A DNA stretch of 64,000 nt from contig JAHJPX010000009.1 of assembly GCA_018819515.1 (NCBI GenBank), forward strand, positions 1 through 64,000, in the 5' to 3' direction. Source of the DNA: Gammaproteobacteria bacterium (GTDB taxonomy: Bacteria; Pseudomonadota; Gammaproteobacteria; Burkholderiales; Rhodocyclaceae). Position numbers and translations under genes: made by a program. Positions 35,267 to 44,843 of the stretch are shown here, one piece after another. Each line of letters opens with the position of its first letter. Positions within the stretch are counted from its first letter, which is position 1. The notes beneath the pieces are model-generated. The model searched no databases, was not told the DNA's origin, and was given only the letters and a program-made list of their open reading frames with translations.

Positions 35267-35282
35267 GGAATAGGGAACCGAC

Positions 35283-35969
35283 ATGAGCACTTCGATAGCC
35301 AGTAGTACCAACGACTACTACCAGTCGCTGATCGACTCGGTTAACAGCCAGTCCGGCACGTCCGCCAGCAGCAAGGTCATGTCGGAAACGGAAAACCGCT
35401 TCCTCAAGTTGCTGACGACGCAACTCAAGAATCAGGACCCGCTGAATCCGTTGGACAACGCCGAAGTCACCTCGCAACTGGCGCAGATCAGTACCGTCAG
35501 CGGCATCGAGAAGCTCAATGCGACACTGCAGACTTTGCTTGCCGGTGCGGTGGACAGCCAGACGACACAGGCCGCCTCGCTGGTGGGCAACGCCGTCATG
35601 GTTCCAGGCAACAGCCTGGTGCTGTCATCGAGCGCGGGTGTTGGCGGGCTGGTGCTGGATAGTGATGCCGACAACGTAACGGTCACGATTTCGGATGAAA
35701 ACGGACTCGTGATGCGCACGATGGAGCTTGGCGCACTGGATGCCGGCCTGCACAACATCGCCTGGGATGGCGCTACGGACAGTGGCGAAGTGGCGGTCGA
35801 TGGGAACTACTCCATATCGGTCGCGGCGACCCTCGACGGCGACAAGGTTACGGCGACGCCGCTCAACCTCGGCGTCGTGCGCAGTGTGATTACCGGTACC
35901 AGCGGCTATTTGCTCGATCTTGGCTCGCTGGGTTTGTTCACCATGGATGACGTAAAGCAGATTCTCTGA
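35283..35969 (+). CDS. flgD: Flagellar hook-capping protein FlgD
   Basis: 228 aa. N-terminal motif NRFLKLLTTQLKNQDPLNPLDNAEVTSQLAQISTVSGIEKLN, then a FnIII/tudor-like domain (WDGATDSGEVAVDGNYSISV). Caps the growing hook and is discarded when the hook is complete. Upstream of flgE as usual. Confidence 0.95.
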   Translation: MSTSIASSTNDYYQSLIDSVNSQSGTSASSKVMSETENRFLKLLTTQLKNQDPLNPLDNAEVTSQLAQISTVSGIEKLNATLQTLLAGAVDSQTTQAASLVGNAVMVPGNSLVLSSSAGVGGLVLDSDADNVTVTISDENGLVMRTMELGALDAGLHNIAWDGATDSGEVAVDGNYSISVAATLDGDKVTATPLNLGVVRSVITGTSGYLLDLGSLGLFTMDDVKQIL

Positions 35970-35982
35970 CAGGAGTGGCACC

Positions 35983-37275
35983 ATGAGTTTCCAACAAGGT
36001 CTTAGCGGTCTTAACGCCTCCTCGAAGGCACTCGACACCATCGGCAACAATATTGCCAACTCGGGAACCGTCGGCTACAAGATGTCCACGACCCAGTTCG
36101 CCGATGTCTTTGCCGCATCGCTTTCCGGTGCCGGCACCGCGCCGATCGGCTTGGGCGCGAAGGTGGCCACAGTCGCCCAGCAATTTACGCAGGGCAATAT
36201 CAGCGTGACCAGCAATCCGCTCGACATGGCCATCAACGGCGGCGGATTCTTCCGTTTGCAGAGCGCAACAGGCGACGTCGTCTATTCCCGTAACGGCCAG
36301 TTTCAGCTCGATCAGAGTGGCTACATCGTAAATTCCAGCGGCTATCAACTGACCGGTTACGCAGCCGATGTGAACGGCACCATCAACCCGCCGCTGGTTG
36401 CATTGCAGCTGTTCGACGCCAGTTCCAGCTCCGATGCCGCACCACAGGCGACTGGCGCCAGTGCGGCTGCCCTCGGCATCAGCGCCAGCCTCAACCTCGA
36501 CTCGCGCGAGGGTGTGCCAACCGGGACGCCGTTCAACTACGCCGACGCCACGACCTACAACAGCTCGACGGCCGTCACCACCTATGACAGCCTCGGCAAC
36601 CCGCACATCTATTCGCTCTATTTCGTCAAGAATGCCACGAACAGTTGGGAAGTCTATGCGACCGTCTCCAATCCCGCCGGCGCCACGCCGACGTTCACCG
36701 ACCTATCGGCAGCCGGCACCGTGGCACTGACCACGCTTACCTTCAACACCGATGGCTCGATCAATACCGGCGGTGCGCCGACCCAGGCCATTACCGCGGC
36801 GCAGCTTGGTTATGCTGGCGGTGTCGATCCGATGACGGTCCCGGTCAGTTTCGCCGGTACCACGCAGTTCGGTTCTCTCTTCACGGTGAACTCGCTGACT
36901 CAGGACGGTTTCGCCTCTGGCAAGCTGGCCGGCTTCAGTATCGGGGATGACGGCGTGGTTCTGGGCAAGTACACCAACGGACAGTCGAAGAATCTTGGAC
37001 AGGTAATCCTGTCGAGTTTCCGCAACGCCCAAGGCCTGCAGCCACTCGGCAATAACCTCTGGGCGGCGAGCGCGACGTCCGGCGCGGAGTTGAACGGTGA
37101 GCCTGGGTCGAGCGGGCAGTATGGCCCGGTCCAGTCGTCGGCGCTCGAGGACTCCAACGTCGACCTGACTGCGGAACTGGTGTCGATGATCACTCAGCAG
37201 CGCGTGTATCAGGCTAACGCGCAGACGATCAAGACGCAGGACCAGGTGCTGCAAACCCTGGTCAATCTCCGCTAA
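35983..37275 (+). CDS. flgE: Flagellar hook protein FlgE
   Basis: 430 aa. N-terminal LNASSKALDTIGNNIANSGTVGYK, central D1/D2 domains, C-terminal helix SMITQQRVYQANAQTIKTQDQVLQTLVNLR. Polymerises into the hook. The stop codon overlaps a degenerate REP-like copy. Confidence 0.96.
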   Translation: MSFQQGLSGLNASSKALDTIGNNIANSGTVGYKMSTTQFADVFAASLSGAGTAPIGLGAKVATVAQQFTQGNISVTSNPLDMAINGGGFFRLQSATGDVVYSRNGQFQLDQSGYIVNSSGYQLTGYAADVNGTINPPLVALQLFDASSSSDAAPQATGASAAALGISASLNLDSREGVPTGTPFNYADATTYNSSTAVTTYDSLGNPHIYSLYFVKNATNSWEVYATVSNPAGATPTFTDLSAAGTVALTTLTFNTDGSINTGGAPTQAITAAQLGYAGGVDPMTVPVSFAGTTQFGSLFTVNSLTQDGFASGKLAGFSIGDDGVVLGKYTNGQSKNLGQVILSSFRNAQGLQPLGNNLWAASATSGAELNGEPGSSGQYGPVQSSALEDSNVDLTAELVSMITQQRVYQANAQTIKTQDQVLQTLVNLR

Positions 37276-37297
37276 AAGTCAGCCCTGACGGCACGCC
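37274..37297 (-). repeat. REP-like element copy 7 (degenerate)
   Basis: AAAAGTCAGCCCTGACGGC then ACGCC on the plus strand: three mismatches to the consensus. It overlaps the flgE stop codon and ends 3 bases before the flgF ATG, inside an operon. Confidence 0.5.
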
Positions 37298-37300
37298 GAC

Positions 37301-38053
37301 ATGGACCGCCTGATCTACACCGCGATGACCGGCGCCTCCCAGACGATGGGGCGTCAGGCCGCGGTGGCGCACAATCTGGCCAACGTTACCTCGACGGGCT
37401 ATCGCGCCGAGGAACATCGCTTGCGCGCAGTGCCGGTGCAGTCGACCAATGCGCCGTCGCCGTTGGCCACGCGGGCGTTCGTCGTCGATGCCAGCGTAAA
37501 TACCGACTTTACGCCGGGCTCGATGCAATACACCGGTCGTGCGCTCGACGTGGCGGTCGACGGCAAGGGTTGGATAGCCGTCACGCTGCCGGACGGCACC
37601 GAGGGCTACACCCGCAACGGCAGCCTGGAACTGTCGGTCAATGGCGTGCTGCAGACGCGTGGCGGTTTTCCGGTGCAGGGCGACGGTGGTGCGATCAGCG
37701 TTCCGCCCGATGTCAAGATCACGATCGGTCGCGATGGCACGGTTTCGGTTATCCCCGAAAGCGGCGCCCAGAACACCGTGAACGTGATCGGCCGCATCAA
37801 ACTGGTGAATCCTGACGAAGTCGAACTGGCTCGCGGCGCCGACGGTTTTTTCCGTATGCGCGGCGGAAATGCCGCACCCGTGGATGAGAACGTGAAGGCG
37901 GCCAGTGGCTATCTGGAAGGCAGCAACGTGAGCCCGGTAGAGCAGATGGTGACCATGATCTCGCTCGCCCGTCAGTTCGAGATGCAGGTGAAGATGTTGC
38001 AGTCCGCCGACCAGAACGACAAGTCGGCGACTCAGGTGATTTCCGCTCGCTAG
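37301..38053 (+). CDS. flgF: Flagellar proximal rod protein FlgF
   Basis: 250 aa. Rod/hook family: N-terminal AAVAHNLANVTSTGYRAEEH, middle TRNGSLELSVNGVLQTRGGFPVQGDG, C-terminal VSPVEQMVTMISLARQFEMQVKMLQ. Between flgE and flgG in the canonical order. Confidence 0.96.
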   Translation: MDRLIYTAMTGASQTMGRQAAVAHNLANVTSTGYRAEEHRLRAVPVQSTNAPSPLATRAFVVDASVNTDFTPGSMQYTGRALDVAVDGKGWIAVTLPDGTEGYTRNGSLELSVNGVLQTRGGFPVQGDGGAISVPPDVKITIGRDGTVSVIPESGAQNTVNVIGRIKLVNPDEVELARGADGFFRMRGGNAAPVDENVKAASGYLEGSNVSPVEQMVTMISLARQFEMQVKMLQSADQNDKSATQVISAR

Positions 38054-38065
38054 GAAAGTTGAACC

Positions 38066-38848
38066 ATGATTCGTTCCCTCTGGATTGCCAAAACCGGCCT
38101 CGATGCGCAGCAGACCCAGCTCGACGTCATCTCGAACAACCTGGCCAACGTCAGCACCAACGGCTTCAAACGCTCGCGCGCGGTGTTCGAGGATCTCCTG
38201 TACCAGACCTTGCGCCAGCCGGGCGCCGCTTCTTCGCAACAGACGACCATTCCGTCCGGCCTGATGCTGGGCACCGGGGTGCGACCGGTTGCCACCGAGC
38301 ATATCTTCACGCAGGGGAGTCTGCAGAAGACCGAAAATGCGCTGGACATCGCGGTCAACGGCCAGGGGTTCTTCCAGATACAGATGCCCGACGGAACGCT
38401 GGCCTATACTCGTGACGGCGCGTTCCAGATGGACAGCACCGGGCAGATCGTGACAGCGAGCGGCTATCCGCTTTCGCCGGCAATCACCATTCCATCAAAT
38501 TCCACCTCGATTACCATCAGTCGCGACGGCATCGTCTCGGTGCTTACCGCCGGCAGCGCGACGGCCACGCAAGTCGGCAACATTCAGCTCGCCAGTTTCG
38601 TTAATGTCGGCGGGATGCAAAGCGTCGGCGAGAATCTCTTCGTCGAGACCGCCTCTTCCGGTACGCCCACCCCGAATACACCCGGCAGTAATGGCACGGG
38701 CCTGCTCAATCAGGGCTATGTCGAAACGTCGAACGTGAATGTCGCTGAAGAACTGGTGTCAATGATCCAGACCCAGCGTGCGTACGAGTTGAACTCGAGA
38801 GCCATCCAGACTTCCGACAGCATGCTCGGGCGCCTGACTCAACTGTAA
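38066..38848 (+). CDS. flgG: Flagellar distal rod protein FlgG
   Basis: 260 aa, typical length. [30 protein letters not shown] and [30 protein letters not shown] are signature segments. Forms the distal rod on which the P and L rings assemble. Its TAA shares a base with an upstream candidate start of flgH. Confidence 0.97.
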   Translation: MIRSLWIAKTGLDAQQTQLDVISNNLANVSTNGFKRSRAVFEDLLYQTLRQPGAASSQQTTIPSGLMLGTGVRPVATEHIFTQGSLQKTENALDIAVNGQGFFQIQMPDGTLAYTRDGAFQMDSTGQIVTASGYPLSPAITIPSNSTSITISRDGIVSVLTAGSATATQVGNIQLASFVNVGGMQSVGENLFVETASSGTPTPNTPGSNGTGLLNQGYVETSNVNVAEELVSMIQTQRAYELNSRAIQTSDSMLGRLTQL

Positions 38849-38859
38849 TGGGCGACATC

Positions 38860-39525
38860 ATGAGAAAGCTCCTGTCAATCTGGATCGTGGCCATCGCGGC
38901 AAGCGGCTGCGTTTCCACCGTACCGGGTTCTGCCGTCCATCAACCGATGAGCGTGCGGCCGGAACCGAAGGAGTTCGCTTCGCCAGGAAACGGCGCAATC
39001 TTCAACGTCGCCAGCAGTCGTCCCCTGTTCGAGGACAGGCGAGCCCGCTTCGTCGGCGATACGCTGACCATTAACATTGTCGAGAAGACACAAGCATCGA
39101 AGAAGTCCGACACCAAGACCGAGCGTAGCCAGAGTTTCGACGTCTCGGTGCCGAGCGTGGTCAACCTGCCGTTCAAGGGCGTGCAGGGCATGACGCTGGG
39201 CGTGGGCAGCGACAACAAGTTCGGCGGTGCCGGCTCGAATACGTCGAGCAACGATTTCATCAGCACCATCACCGTGACGGTGATCGACGTCTATCCGAAT
39301 GGCAACCTGCTCGTCTCGGGTGAGAAGCAACTGGGGCTGAAGGAGGGCGAGGAGTTCATCCGGTTTTCCGGCGTGGTAAATCCAAATACGATCACGGGCG
39401 CCAACACGGTTCAGTCCACCCAGGTGGCGGATGCGCGCATGGAGTTCAAGGCCAACGGCTTCGTTGACAGCGCCAATTCAATGGGCTGGCTGTCACGTTT
39501 CTTCTTGAGCGTGCTGCCGTTCTAA
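38860..39525 (+). CDS. flgH: Flagellar L-ring lipoprotein FlgH
   Basis: 221 aa from ATG 38860; an in-frame ATG at 38848 overlapping the flgG stop is also possible. Lipoprotein signal MRKLLSIWIVAIAASGC with the acylated cysteine at 17. Conserved segments: GDTLTINIVEKTQASKKSDT and NPNTITGANTVQSTQVADARMEF. Forms the outer-membrane ring. Confidence 0.95.
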   Translation: MRKLLSIWIVAIAASGCVSTVPGSAVHQPMSVRPEPKEFASPGNGAIFNVASSRPLFEDRRARFVGDTLTINIVEKTQASKKSDTKTERSQSFDVSVPSVVNLPFKGVQGMTLGVGSDNKFGGAGSNTSSNDFISTITVTVIDVYPNGNLLVSGEKQLGLKEGEEFIRFSGVVNPNTITGANTVQSTQVADARMEFKANGFVDSANSMGWLSRFFLSVLPF

Positions 39526-39535
39526 GGGGAGCATC

Positions 39536-40648
39536 ATGAGAAAAAGTTGTCGGTTCCTGCTGACCATGACGTGGTTGTTGGCCGGATTATTGACCGCAGG
39601 CTCAGTCCATGCGGAGCGCATTAAGGATCTGGCTTCCATCGCCGGAGTGCGTACCAACCAACTGATCGGCTACGGTATCGTGGTGGGCCTCGATGGATCG
39701 GGCGACCAGACGACGCAAACCCCGTTTACGGTGCAGAGCGTGATCAACATGCTCTCGAACATGGGCGTCAATCTGCCGCCGGGACAGTCGCTGCAACTGA
39801 AGAACGTTGCTGCGGTGATGGTCACCGCGACGTTGCCACCGTTTGCGCGCAGCGGCCAGCAGATCGACGTGACCGTCTCGTCGATTGGTAACGCGAAGTC
39901 ACTGCGCGGCGGAACCTTGGTTATGACGCCAATGAAGGGCGCCGACGGAAACATCTACGCCATGGCGCAGGGCAATGTCGTGGTCGTCGGTGCGGGTGCT
40001 TCCGGCGGCGGCTCGACGGTGACGATAAACCATCTGTCGGTTGGCCGGATTGCGGACGGGGCCACCGTCGAGCGCGAGGTTCCAACCCCGGTCGGGCAGG
40101 GCGAGTTTGTGCACTACGAGTTGAACAACACCGATTTCGCCACTACACAGTTGGTGGTCGAGGCAATCAACGGCGTATACCCAGGTAGTGCCGCCGCGGT
40201 GGATGGGCGGTTGGTGCGTGTGCGCGCACCCGTCGAGGCGAACGAACGGGTCGCCTTCATCGGCCGTATCGGAGCGATCGAAGTTGCGCCAGCGCGGCCC
40301 GCGGCCAGGGTCATTGTCAATTCCCGCACAGGGTCAGTGGTGATGAATCAAATGGTGATGGTCGAGAGTTGTGCTGTCGCGCATGGCAATCTCTCGGTTT
40401 CGGTCAGTGCGGACAACGCAATCAGCCAACCGGGTGCGCTTTCGGGCGGGCAAACGGCGGCGGTCACGAATGCACAAATCGACGTCAGGCAGGAAGGGGG
40501 CGGGCTCGCAACGGTCAGAACCGGTGCCAATCTGGCGGAAGTCGTCAAGGCGCTGAATGCGATCGGCGCCAATCCACAGGACTTGATCGCGATTCTTCAG
40601 GCCATGAAGACCGCGGGTGCGCTCAGGGCGGCGCTGGAGGTCATATAA
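39536..40648 (+). CDS. flgI: Flagellar P-ring protein FlgI
   Basis: 370 aa. Sec signal peptide about 1-26 (WLLAGLLTAGSVHA). Mature start ERIKDLASIAGVRTNQLIGYGIVVGLDGSGDQT is diagnostic. Forms the periplasmic ring with help from FlgA. Confidence 0.97.
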   Translation: MRKSCRFLLTMTWLLAGLLTAGSVHAERIKDLASIAGVRTNQLIGYGIVVGLDGSGDQTTQTPFTVQSVINMLSNMGVNLPPGQSLQLKNVAAVMVTATLPPFARSGQQIDVTVSSIGNAKSLRGGTLVMTPMKGADGNIYAMAQGNVVVVGAGASGGGSTVTINHLSVGRIADGATVEREVPTPVGQGEFVHYELNNTDFATTQLVVEAINGVYPGSAAAVDGRLVRVRAPVEANERVAFIGRIGAIEVAPARPAARVIVNSRTGSVVMNQMVMVESCAVAHGNLSVSVSADNAISQPGALSGGQTAAVTNAQIDVRQEGGGLATVRTGANLAEVVKALNAIGANPQDLIAILQAMKTAGALRAALEVI

Positions 40649-40738
40649 GCACCGCGCCGCTGGCTGCAAAACAGTCGGGTTTTGCCGGCTTGTTCGGCTG
40701 ATCGTCGTGGGCTTGTCGGTGTGATCCTGTCAGACAAC

Positions 40739-41590
40739 ATGGACTCGCTCAACATTACTCCATCGATATTCGACAACAGCGGGCTGGCGGCCATCAAGCG
40801 TCAGGTCAAGAGCAACGATCCTGCGGCGCTGAAGGCCGCGGCGCAGCAGTTTGAGGCGCTCTTTCTACAGATAGTGCTGAAATCGATGCGCGACGCGACG
40901 CCGAAGGGTGGATTGTTCGACAGCGAGCAGAGCCGAATGTACGAGTCGCTGCTGGATCAGCAGATGAGTCAGGTACTGGCGGCGAATGGCGGCACGGGAC
41001 TGGCCAGACTGATCGAAAGTCAGCTGTCGCGGGACGCCGATGCGGATGCCGCTTCAGCATCATCGCCGGTCAAGATCGGTTCGCCAGCCGGAATGCCGAT
41101 CGTCGCGCCGGCTTCTTCCTCGTCGGCGCACGACTTTGTCGACAAGATGATGCCGCTCGCAGCCGAAGCCAGCCGCAGCAGCGGAATACCGGCGCACTTC
41201 ATCGTTGCCCAGGCTGCGCTCGAAACGGGCTGGGGCCGCTCGGAACCACGTTACCCGAACGGCCAGCCGAGCCACAACCTGTTCGGCATCAAGGCCGGCA
41301 GCAACTGGACCGGACCGACCGTAGAAGCGAGCACGACGGAGTATGTCGGCGGCGTTGCGCACCAGCGAGTCGAGCGCTTCCGTGCCTACGGCTCGTACGC
41401 GGAGGCGTTTGAAGACTATGCCAATCTGATCACCGGCAACTCCCGCTATTCGGCTGTGGTCGGCCGTAGCGACCCGGTAGAGTTTGCGCAGGGGCTGGCG
41501 CGCGCCGGCTACGCGACCGACCCGGGTTATGCCGAAAAATTGACCAGAATTATTGCCGCCATACCGCTGCCATCGGCGCTCGCTACGTAA
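40739..41590 (+). CDS. flgJ: Flagellar rod-assembly peptidoglycan hydrolase FlgJ
   Basis: 283 aa. N-terminal rod-binding domain about 15-95 (KAAAQQFEALFLQIVLKSMRDATPK) fused to a C-terminal glucosaminidase domain about 135-280 (IVAQAALETGWGRSEP, with the catalytic glutamate). Dual-domain type as in other beta/gamma-proteobacteria. The start is taken at MDSLNITPSIFD; no strong ribosome site, so an upstream GTG at 40721 cannot be excluded. Confidence 0.94.
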   Translation: MDSLNITPSIFDNSGLAAIKRQVKSNDPAALKAAAQQFEALFLQIVLKSMRDATPKGGLFDSEQSRMYESLLDQQMSQVLAANGGTGLARLIESQLSRDADADAASASSPVKIGSPAGMPIVAPASSSSAHDFVDKMMPLAAEASRSSGIPAHFIVAQAALETGWGRSEPRYPNGQPSHNLFGIKAGSNWTGPTVEASTTEYVGGVAHQRVERFRAYGSYAEAFEDYANLITGNSRYSAVVGRSDPVEFAQGLARAGYATDPGYAEKLTRIIAAIPLPSALAT

Positions 41591-41591
41591 C

Positions 41592-41607
41592 TGGCACGGG
41601 CGTTGCT
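41592..41607 (+). promoter_or_regulatory. Sigma-54 promoter of flgKL
   Basis: TGGCACGGGCGTTGCT is a full match to TGGCACG-N4-TTGCW with GG-N10-GC spacing. It starts 1 base after the flgJ stop and predicts transcription from about 41618, 57 bp before the flgK ATG. It splits flgKL from the flgB operon. Confidence 0.85.
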
Positions 41608-41632
41608 CATTTCCTGTTAGAGCCTCAATTTG

Positions 41633-41647
41633 CGGCATTTTTTGCCG
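41633..41647. promoter_or_regulatory. Candidate FleR operator in the flgK leader
   Basis: CGGCATTTTTTGCCG: the CGGCAA-N3-TTGCCG box with one mismatch in the left arm; its complement reads TAACGGCA at the edge, as at flgB and fliF. Centred about 22 bp downstream of the predicted start. Downstream activator sites are known for the related FlrC of Vibrio. Confidence 0.5.
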
Positions 41648-41674
41648 TTATCGGGAAATCGGAACGGAGTTCTC

Positions 41675-43588
41675 ATGAGCACACTCAGTATCGGCATCAG
41701 CGGACTCAATGCCGCCTCCATCGGCTTGGCGACCACCAGCCATAACATCGCCAATTCATCGACGCCCGGCTATAACCGTCAGGTCATCGTCAATGGCACG
41801 AATTTTTCGGTACTGAGTGGGTCCGGCTACATTGGCCAAGGCGCTCACGTCGAGACCGTCAAGCGCATTTACAGCGAATTCCTGTCCGAGCAAGTCATGT
41901 CTGCGCAGACCAGTGCCGCCGAGATGGACAGCTATCTCCAGCAGATCAGCCAGATCGACAACATCCTAGCCGATGCCTCGATCGGATTGAGCTCAGCCAT
42001 GAGTGGCTTCTTCGACGGCGTGCAGGCGGTCGCCGCCGATCCTTCTTCCATCCCGGCGCGACAGTCCATGCTCTCCACCGCGCAGACACTCATTTCCCGT
42101 TTTCAGTTGCTGGACCAGCGCATGGCCGAGATCCGCGAGGGCGTCAACTCGCAAATTACTAGCGAGGTTTCGGTGATCAGTAGCTATTCCAGCCAAATCG
42201 CCCAACTCAACGAACGCATCCTGTTCGCCCAGGCTGGTTCGCAGACCCAACAGCCCAACGACCTGCTCGACCAGCGCGACCAACTGATTGCCGAACTCAA
42301 CGAGCATGTGCGTGTTTCGACACTGACCCAGAGCGATGGCACCGTGAACCTGTTCTTCGGCAATGGCCAACCTCTGGTCGTCGGCACCGATGCCTATTCA
42401 TTGGGCACTGCGGCAGCCGCCGACGATCCCGAGCGAACGGTAGTCGTCGTCAACACGCCGGGCGGCACGGCGATCCAGGTGCAGGAATCGCAGATTGCCG
42501 GTGGGACTCTCGGGGGGCTGATCAGTTTCCGCAGCGAGTCCCTCGATGCGGCCCAGAATGCCCTCGGCCGCGTCGCGATCGGCCTGACGCAGACGTTCAA
42601 CAACCAGCATCAACTGGGTCAGGACTTGACCGGAGCGTTAGGTGGCGATTTTTTCAGTGTCGATGACCCAACGAGCTATGCGAGCTCGCTTAACACCGGC
42701 TCAGGGGTGCTTGCCGCAACCTTCTCGAGTACCGCCGCCGCCAACCTGACGACCAGCGACTACCAGTTGAGTTTCGCAGGCGGCGTCTACACGCTGAAGC
42801 GGTTGTCCGACAACCAGACATGGACAGGTGCTTCCGCCGCTGCAGTGGCAACCGCCGCCGACCAGGGCTTTGATCTCACGCTGACGGGGACTCCCCTCGA
42901 CGGCGACAGCTTCAAGATCGAACCGACCCGCTCCGGAGCCGGCACCATCGCCGTTGTGGTAAACGATACCCGCAACATCGCGGCAGCGGCGCCGATGCGG
43001 ACCGCCGCGGCACTTGCCAACACAGGTACCGGCAGCATTGGCGCCGGATCGGTTAACAGCCCGGCACCGCCCGACGCGAACCTCCAGCAAACCGTGACGA
43101 TCACCTTTACCGACGCGACGCACTTCAACGTCGTCGGTACCGGAACCGGCAACCCTACGGGCGTTGCCTACACTGCGGGCGCTTCGATCAGCTACAACGG
43201 CTGGACGACAGAGATTTCAGGGGCGCCTCGGGCCGGCGACGTGTTTACCATCAGCGTCAACACCAACGGCGTATCCGACAACCGCAATGCCGTCGCGCTT
43301 GCCGCGCTGCAGACCGCGGATACGATGATCGGGGGTACGGCCAGCCACCTGGAGGCCTATGCGCAACTGGTGAGCGAAGTCGGCAACAAGACGCGGGAAG
43401 TGAAGACGATCGGCGCGAGCCAGACCGCATTGGCCGAGTCGGCGATCGCCAGCCAGCAGGCACTGTCGGGCGTCAACCTCGATGAGGAAGCCGCCAACCT
43501 GATGCGCTACCAGCAGGCCTACCAAGCATCGGCGAAGGTAATCGAAATTGCCTCCAAGGTCTTCGATTCCATCCTGGCCCTCGGATAA
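41675..43588 (+). CDS. flgK: Flagellar hook-associated protein 1 FlgK
   Basis: 637 aa. N terminus STLSIGISGLNAASIGLATTSHNIANSSTPGYNRQ and C-terminal VNLDEEAANLMRYQQAYQASAKVIEIASKVFDSIL are diagnostic. Hook-filament junction protein. The ATG at 41675 follows GGAACGGAG; an in-frame ATG at 41630 overlaps the operator region and is not used. First gene of the sigma-54-controlled flgKL unit. Confidence 0.96.
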   Translation: MSTLSIGISGLNAASIGLATTSHNIANSSTPGYNRQVIVNGTNFSVLSGSGYIGQGAHVETVKRIYSEFLSEQVMSAQTSAAEMDSYLQQISQIDNILADASIGLSSAMSGFFDGVQAVAADPSSIPARQSMLSTAQTLISRFQLLDQRMAEIREGVNSQITSEVSVISSYSSQIAQLNERILFAQAGSQTQQPNDLLDQRDQLIAELNEHVRVSTLTQSDGTVNLFFGNGQPLVVGTDAYSLGTAAAADDPERTVVVVNTPGGTAIQVQESQIAGGTLGGLISFRSESLDAAQNALGRVAIGLTQTFNNQHQLGQDLTGALGGDFFSVDDPTSYASSLNTGSGVLAATFSSTAAANLTTSDYQLSFAGGVYTLKRLSDNQTWTGASAAAVATAADQGFDLTLTGTPLDGDSFKIEPTRSGAGTIAVVVNDTRNIAAAAPMRTAAALANTGTGSIGAGSVNSPAPPDANLQQTVTITFTDATHFNVVGTGTGNPTGVAYTAGASISYNGWTTEISGAPRAGDVFTISVNTNGVSDNRNAVALAALQTADTMIGGTASHLEAYAQLVSEVGNKTREVKTIGASQTALAESAIASQQALSGVNLDEEAANLMRYQQAYQASAKVIEIASKVFDSILALG

Positions 43589-43607
43589 CCGATAGGAAGA
43601 TCGTGCC

Positions 43608-44843
43608 ATGAGAATCAGCACCAACATGATCTACAGTCTGGGTGTTCGCGGAATCAACGAGCAGTTGGCCGCGACCCTGAAGCTCCAGCAGCAGATATCC
43701 GCCAATCGCCGCATGCTGTCCCCGTCTGACGACCCTGTCGCTGCGGCGCAGGCGCTTACCGTGCAGCAGCGTCAGGATATCAATACCCAGTTTTCCACCA
43801 ACATCGACTACGCGACGTCGGCGCTTGCCTACGAAGAGGTACAGTTGGGCGCCGCTGTCGACATTTTTGGTCGCCTAAAGGAACTCGCAATTCAGGCAGG
43901 CGATACGACGCTGACGCCATCGCAACGATCTGGTATCGCGGTGGAACTACGTGCCCATTTCGACAGCTTGCTCGGGATCGCCAACACCAAGGACGAAACC
44001 GGGCAACACATGTTCGCCGGCTACAAGGGAGATACACCGCCGTTTGCCGGTTCGGTGGACGGCGGCGTCACCTATTTGGGAGATGATGGTCAGCGGCAAA
44101 TGCAGATATCGCCGTCGCGCATCATCGAGACGAGCGATCCTGGTTCTGCCGTCTTCGAGAGAATTACGACAGGTAACGGGGTTTTCTCCACGACCTATGC
44201 AGCGGGCAATACCGGTACTGGCGTAATCGGCGGCGGTGCCGTGAGCGACCCGTCGGCTTGGGTGGCGCCATCAGGCGGCAGCTATACCCTGACGTTTACC
44301 GGCGGTGGTACGACATATGAGCTTTACGACGGGGCCACGCTGCTGTCCAGCGGCACCTATACCAGCGGGGACGCGATTCCGCTGCAGGACGCGACGGGGC
44401 TGCCGGTTGTCAGCTTCGGCGCGAACGTTACCGTCACCGGCACACCGGCGGACGGTGATTCGTTCAGTATTACCCCCAGTACCAGCCAGTCGCTGTTTAC
44501 GACGCTCTCCAACCTCATTCACGCTGTCGAGAGCACGGGAACTTCGGATGCCGATGTCGCCGAGTACCGGACCGACATTCGCGTGGCCATGGGCGAATTG
44601 AACAATGCCTTCGACAACGTGCTGCGGGTGCGCAACGCCGTTGGGTCCCGCCTGACCGAGATCGAAACCGTCGGCTCGATCAATAGCGATCTCAACCTTC
44701 AGTATGCAACCACGCTATCGAACCTTCAGGATCTCGACATGGCCAAGGCGCTCACCGACCTGACGCTCAGGCAGACCAATCTGGAGGCGGCGCAGAAGTC
44801 CTTCGTGGCAGTTTCCCAGCTTTCGCTGTTCAATTACCTATGA
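43608..44843 (+). CDS. flgL: Flagellar hook-associated protein 3 FlgL
   Basis: 411 aa. N terminus MRISTNMIYSLGVRGINEQ, NRRMLSPSDDPVAAAQAL, and flagellin-like C terminus LSNLQDLDMAKALTDLTLRQTNLEAAQKSF. Second junction protein between hook and filament. Overlaps the following lipoprotein gene by 4 bases (ATGA). Confidence 0.96.
   Translation: MRISTNMIYSLGVRGINEQLAATLKLQQQISANRRMLSPSDDPVAAAQALTVQQRQDINTQFSTNIDYATSALAYEEVQLGAAVDIFGRLKELAIQAGDTTLTPSQRSGIAVELRAHFDSLLGIANTKDETGQHMFAGYKGDTPPFAGSVDGGVTYLGDDGQRQMQISPSRIIETSDPGSAVFERITTGNGVFSTTYAAGNTGTGVIGGGAVSDPSAWVAPSGGSYTLTFTGGGTTYELYDGATLLSSGTYTSGDAIPLQDATGLPVVSFGANVTVTGTPADGDSFSITPSTSQSLFTTLSNLIHAVESTGTSDADVAEYRTDIRVAMGELNNAFDNVLRVRNAVGSRLTEIETVGSINSDLNLQYATTLSNLQDLDMAKALTDLTLRQTNLEAAQKSFVAVSQLSLFNYL

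Noticed and set aside
41630..41674. Earlier in-frame ATG for flgK
   Set aside because: It would translate through the operator-like palindrome; the family N terminus begins at 41675.
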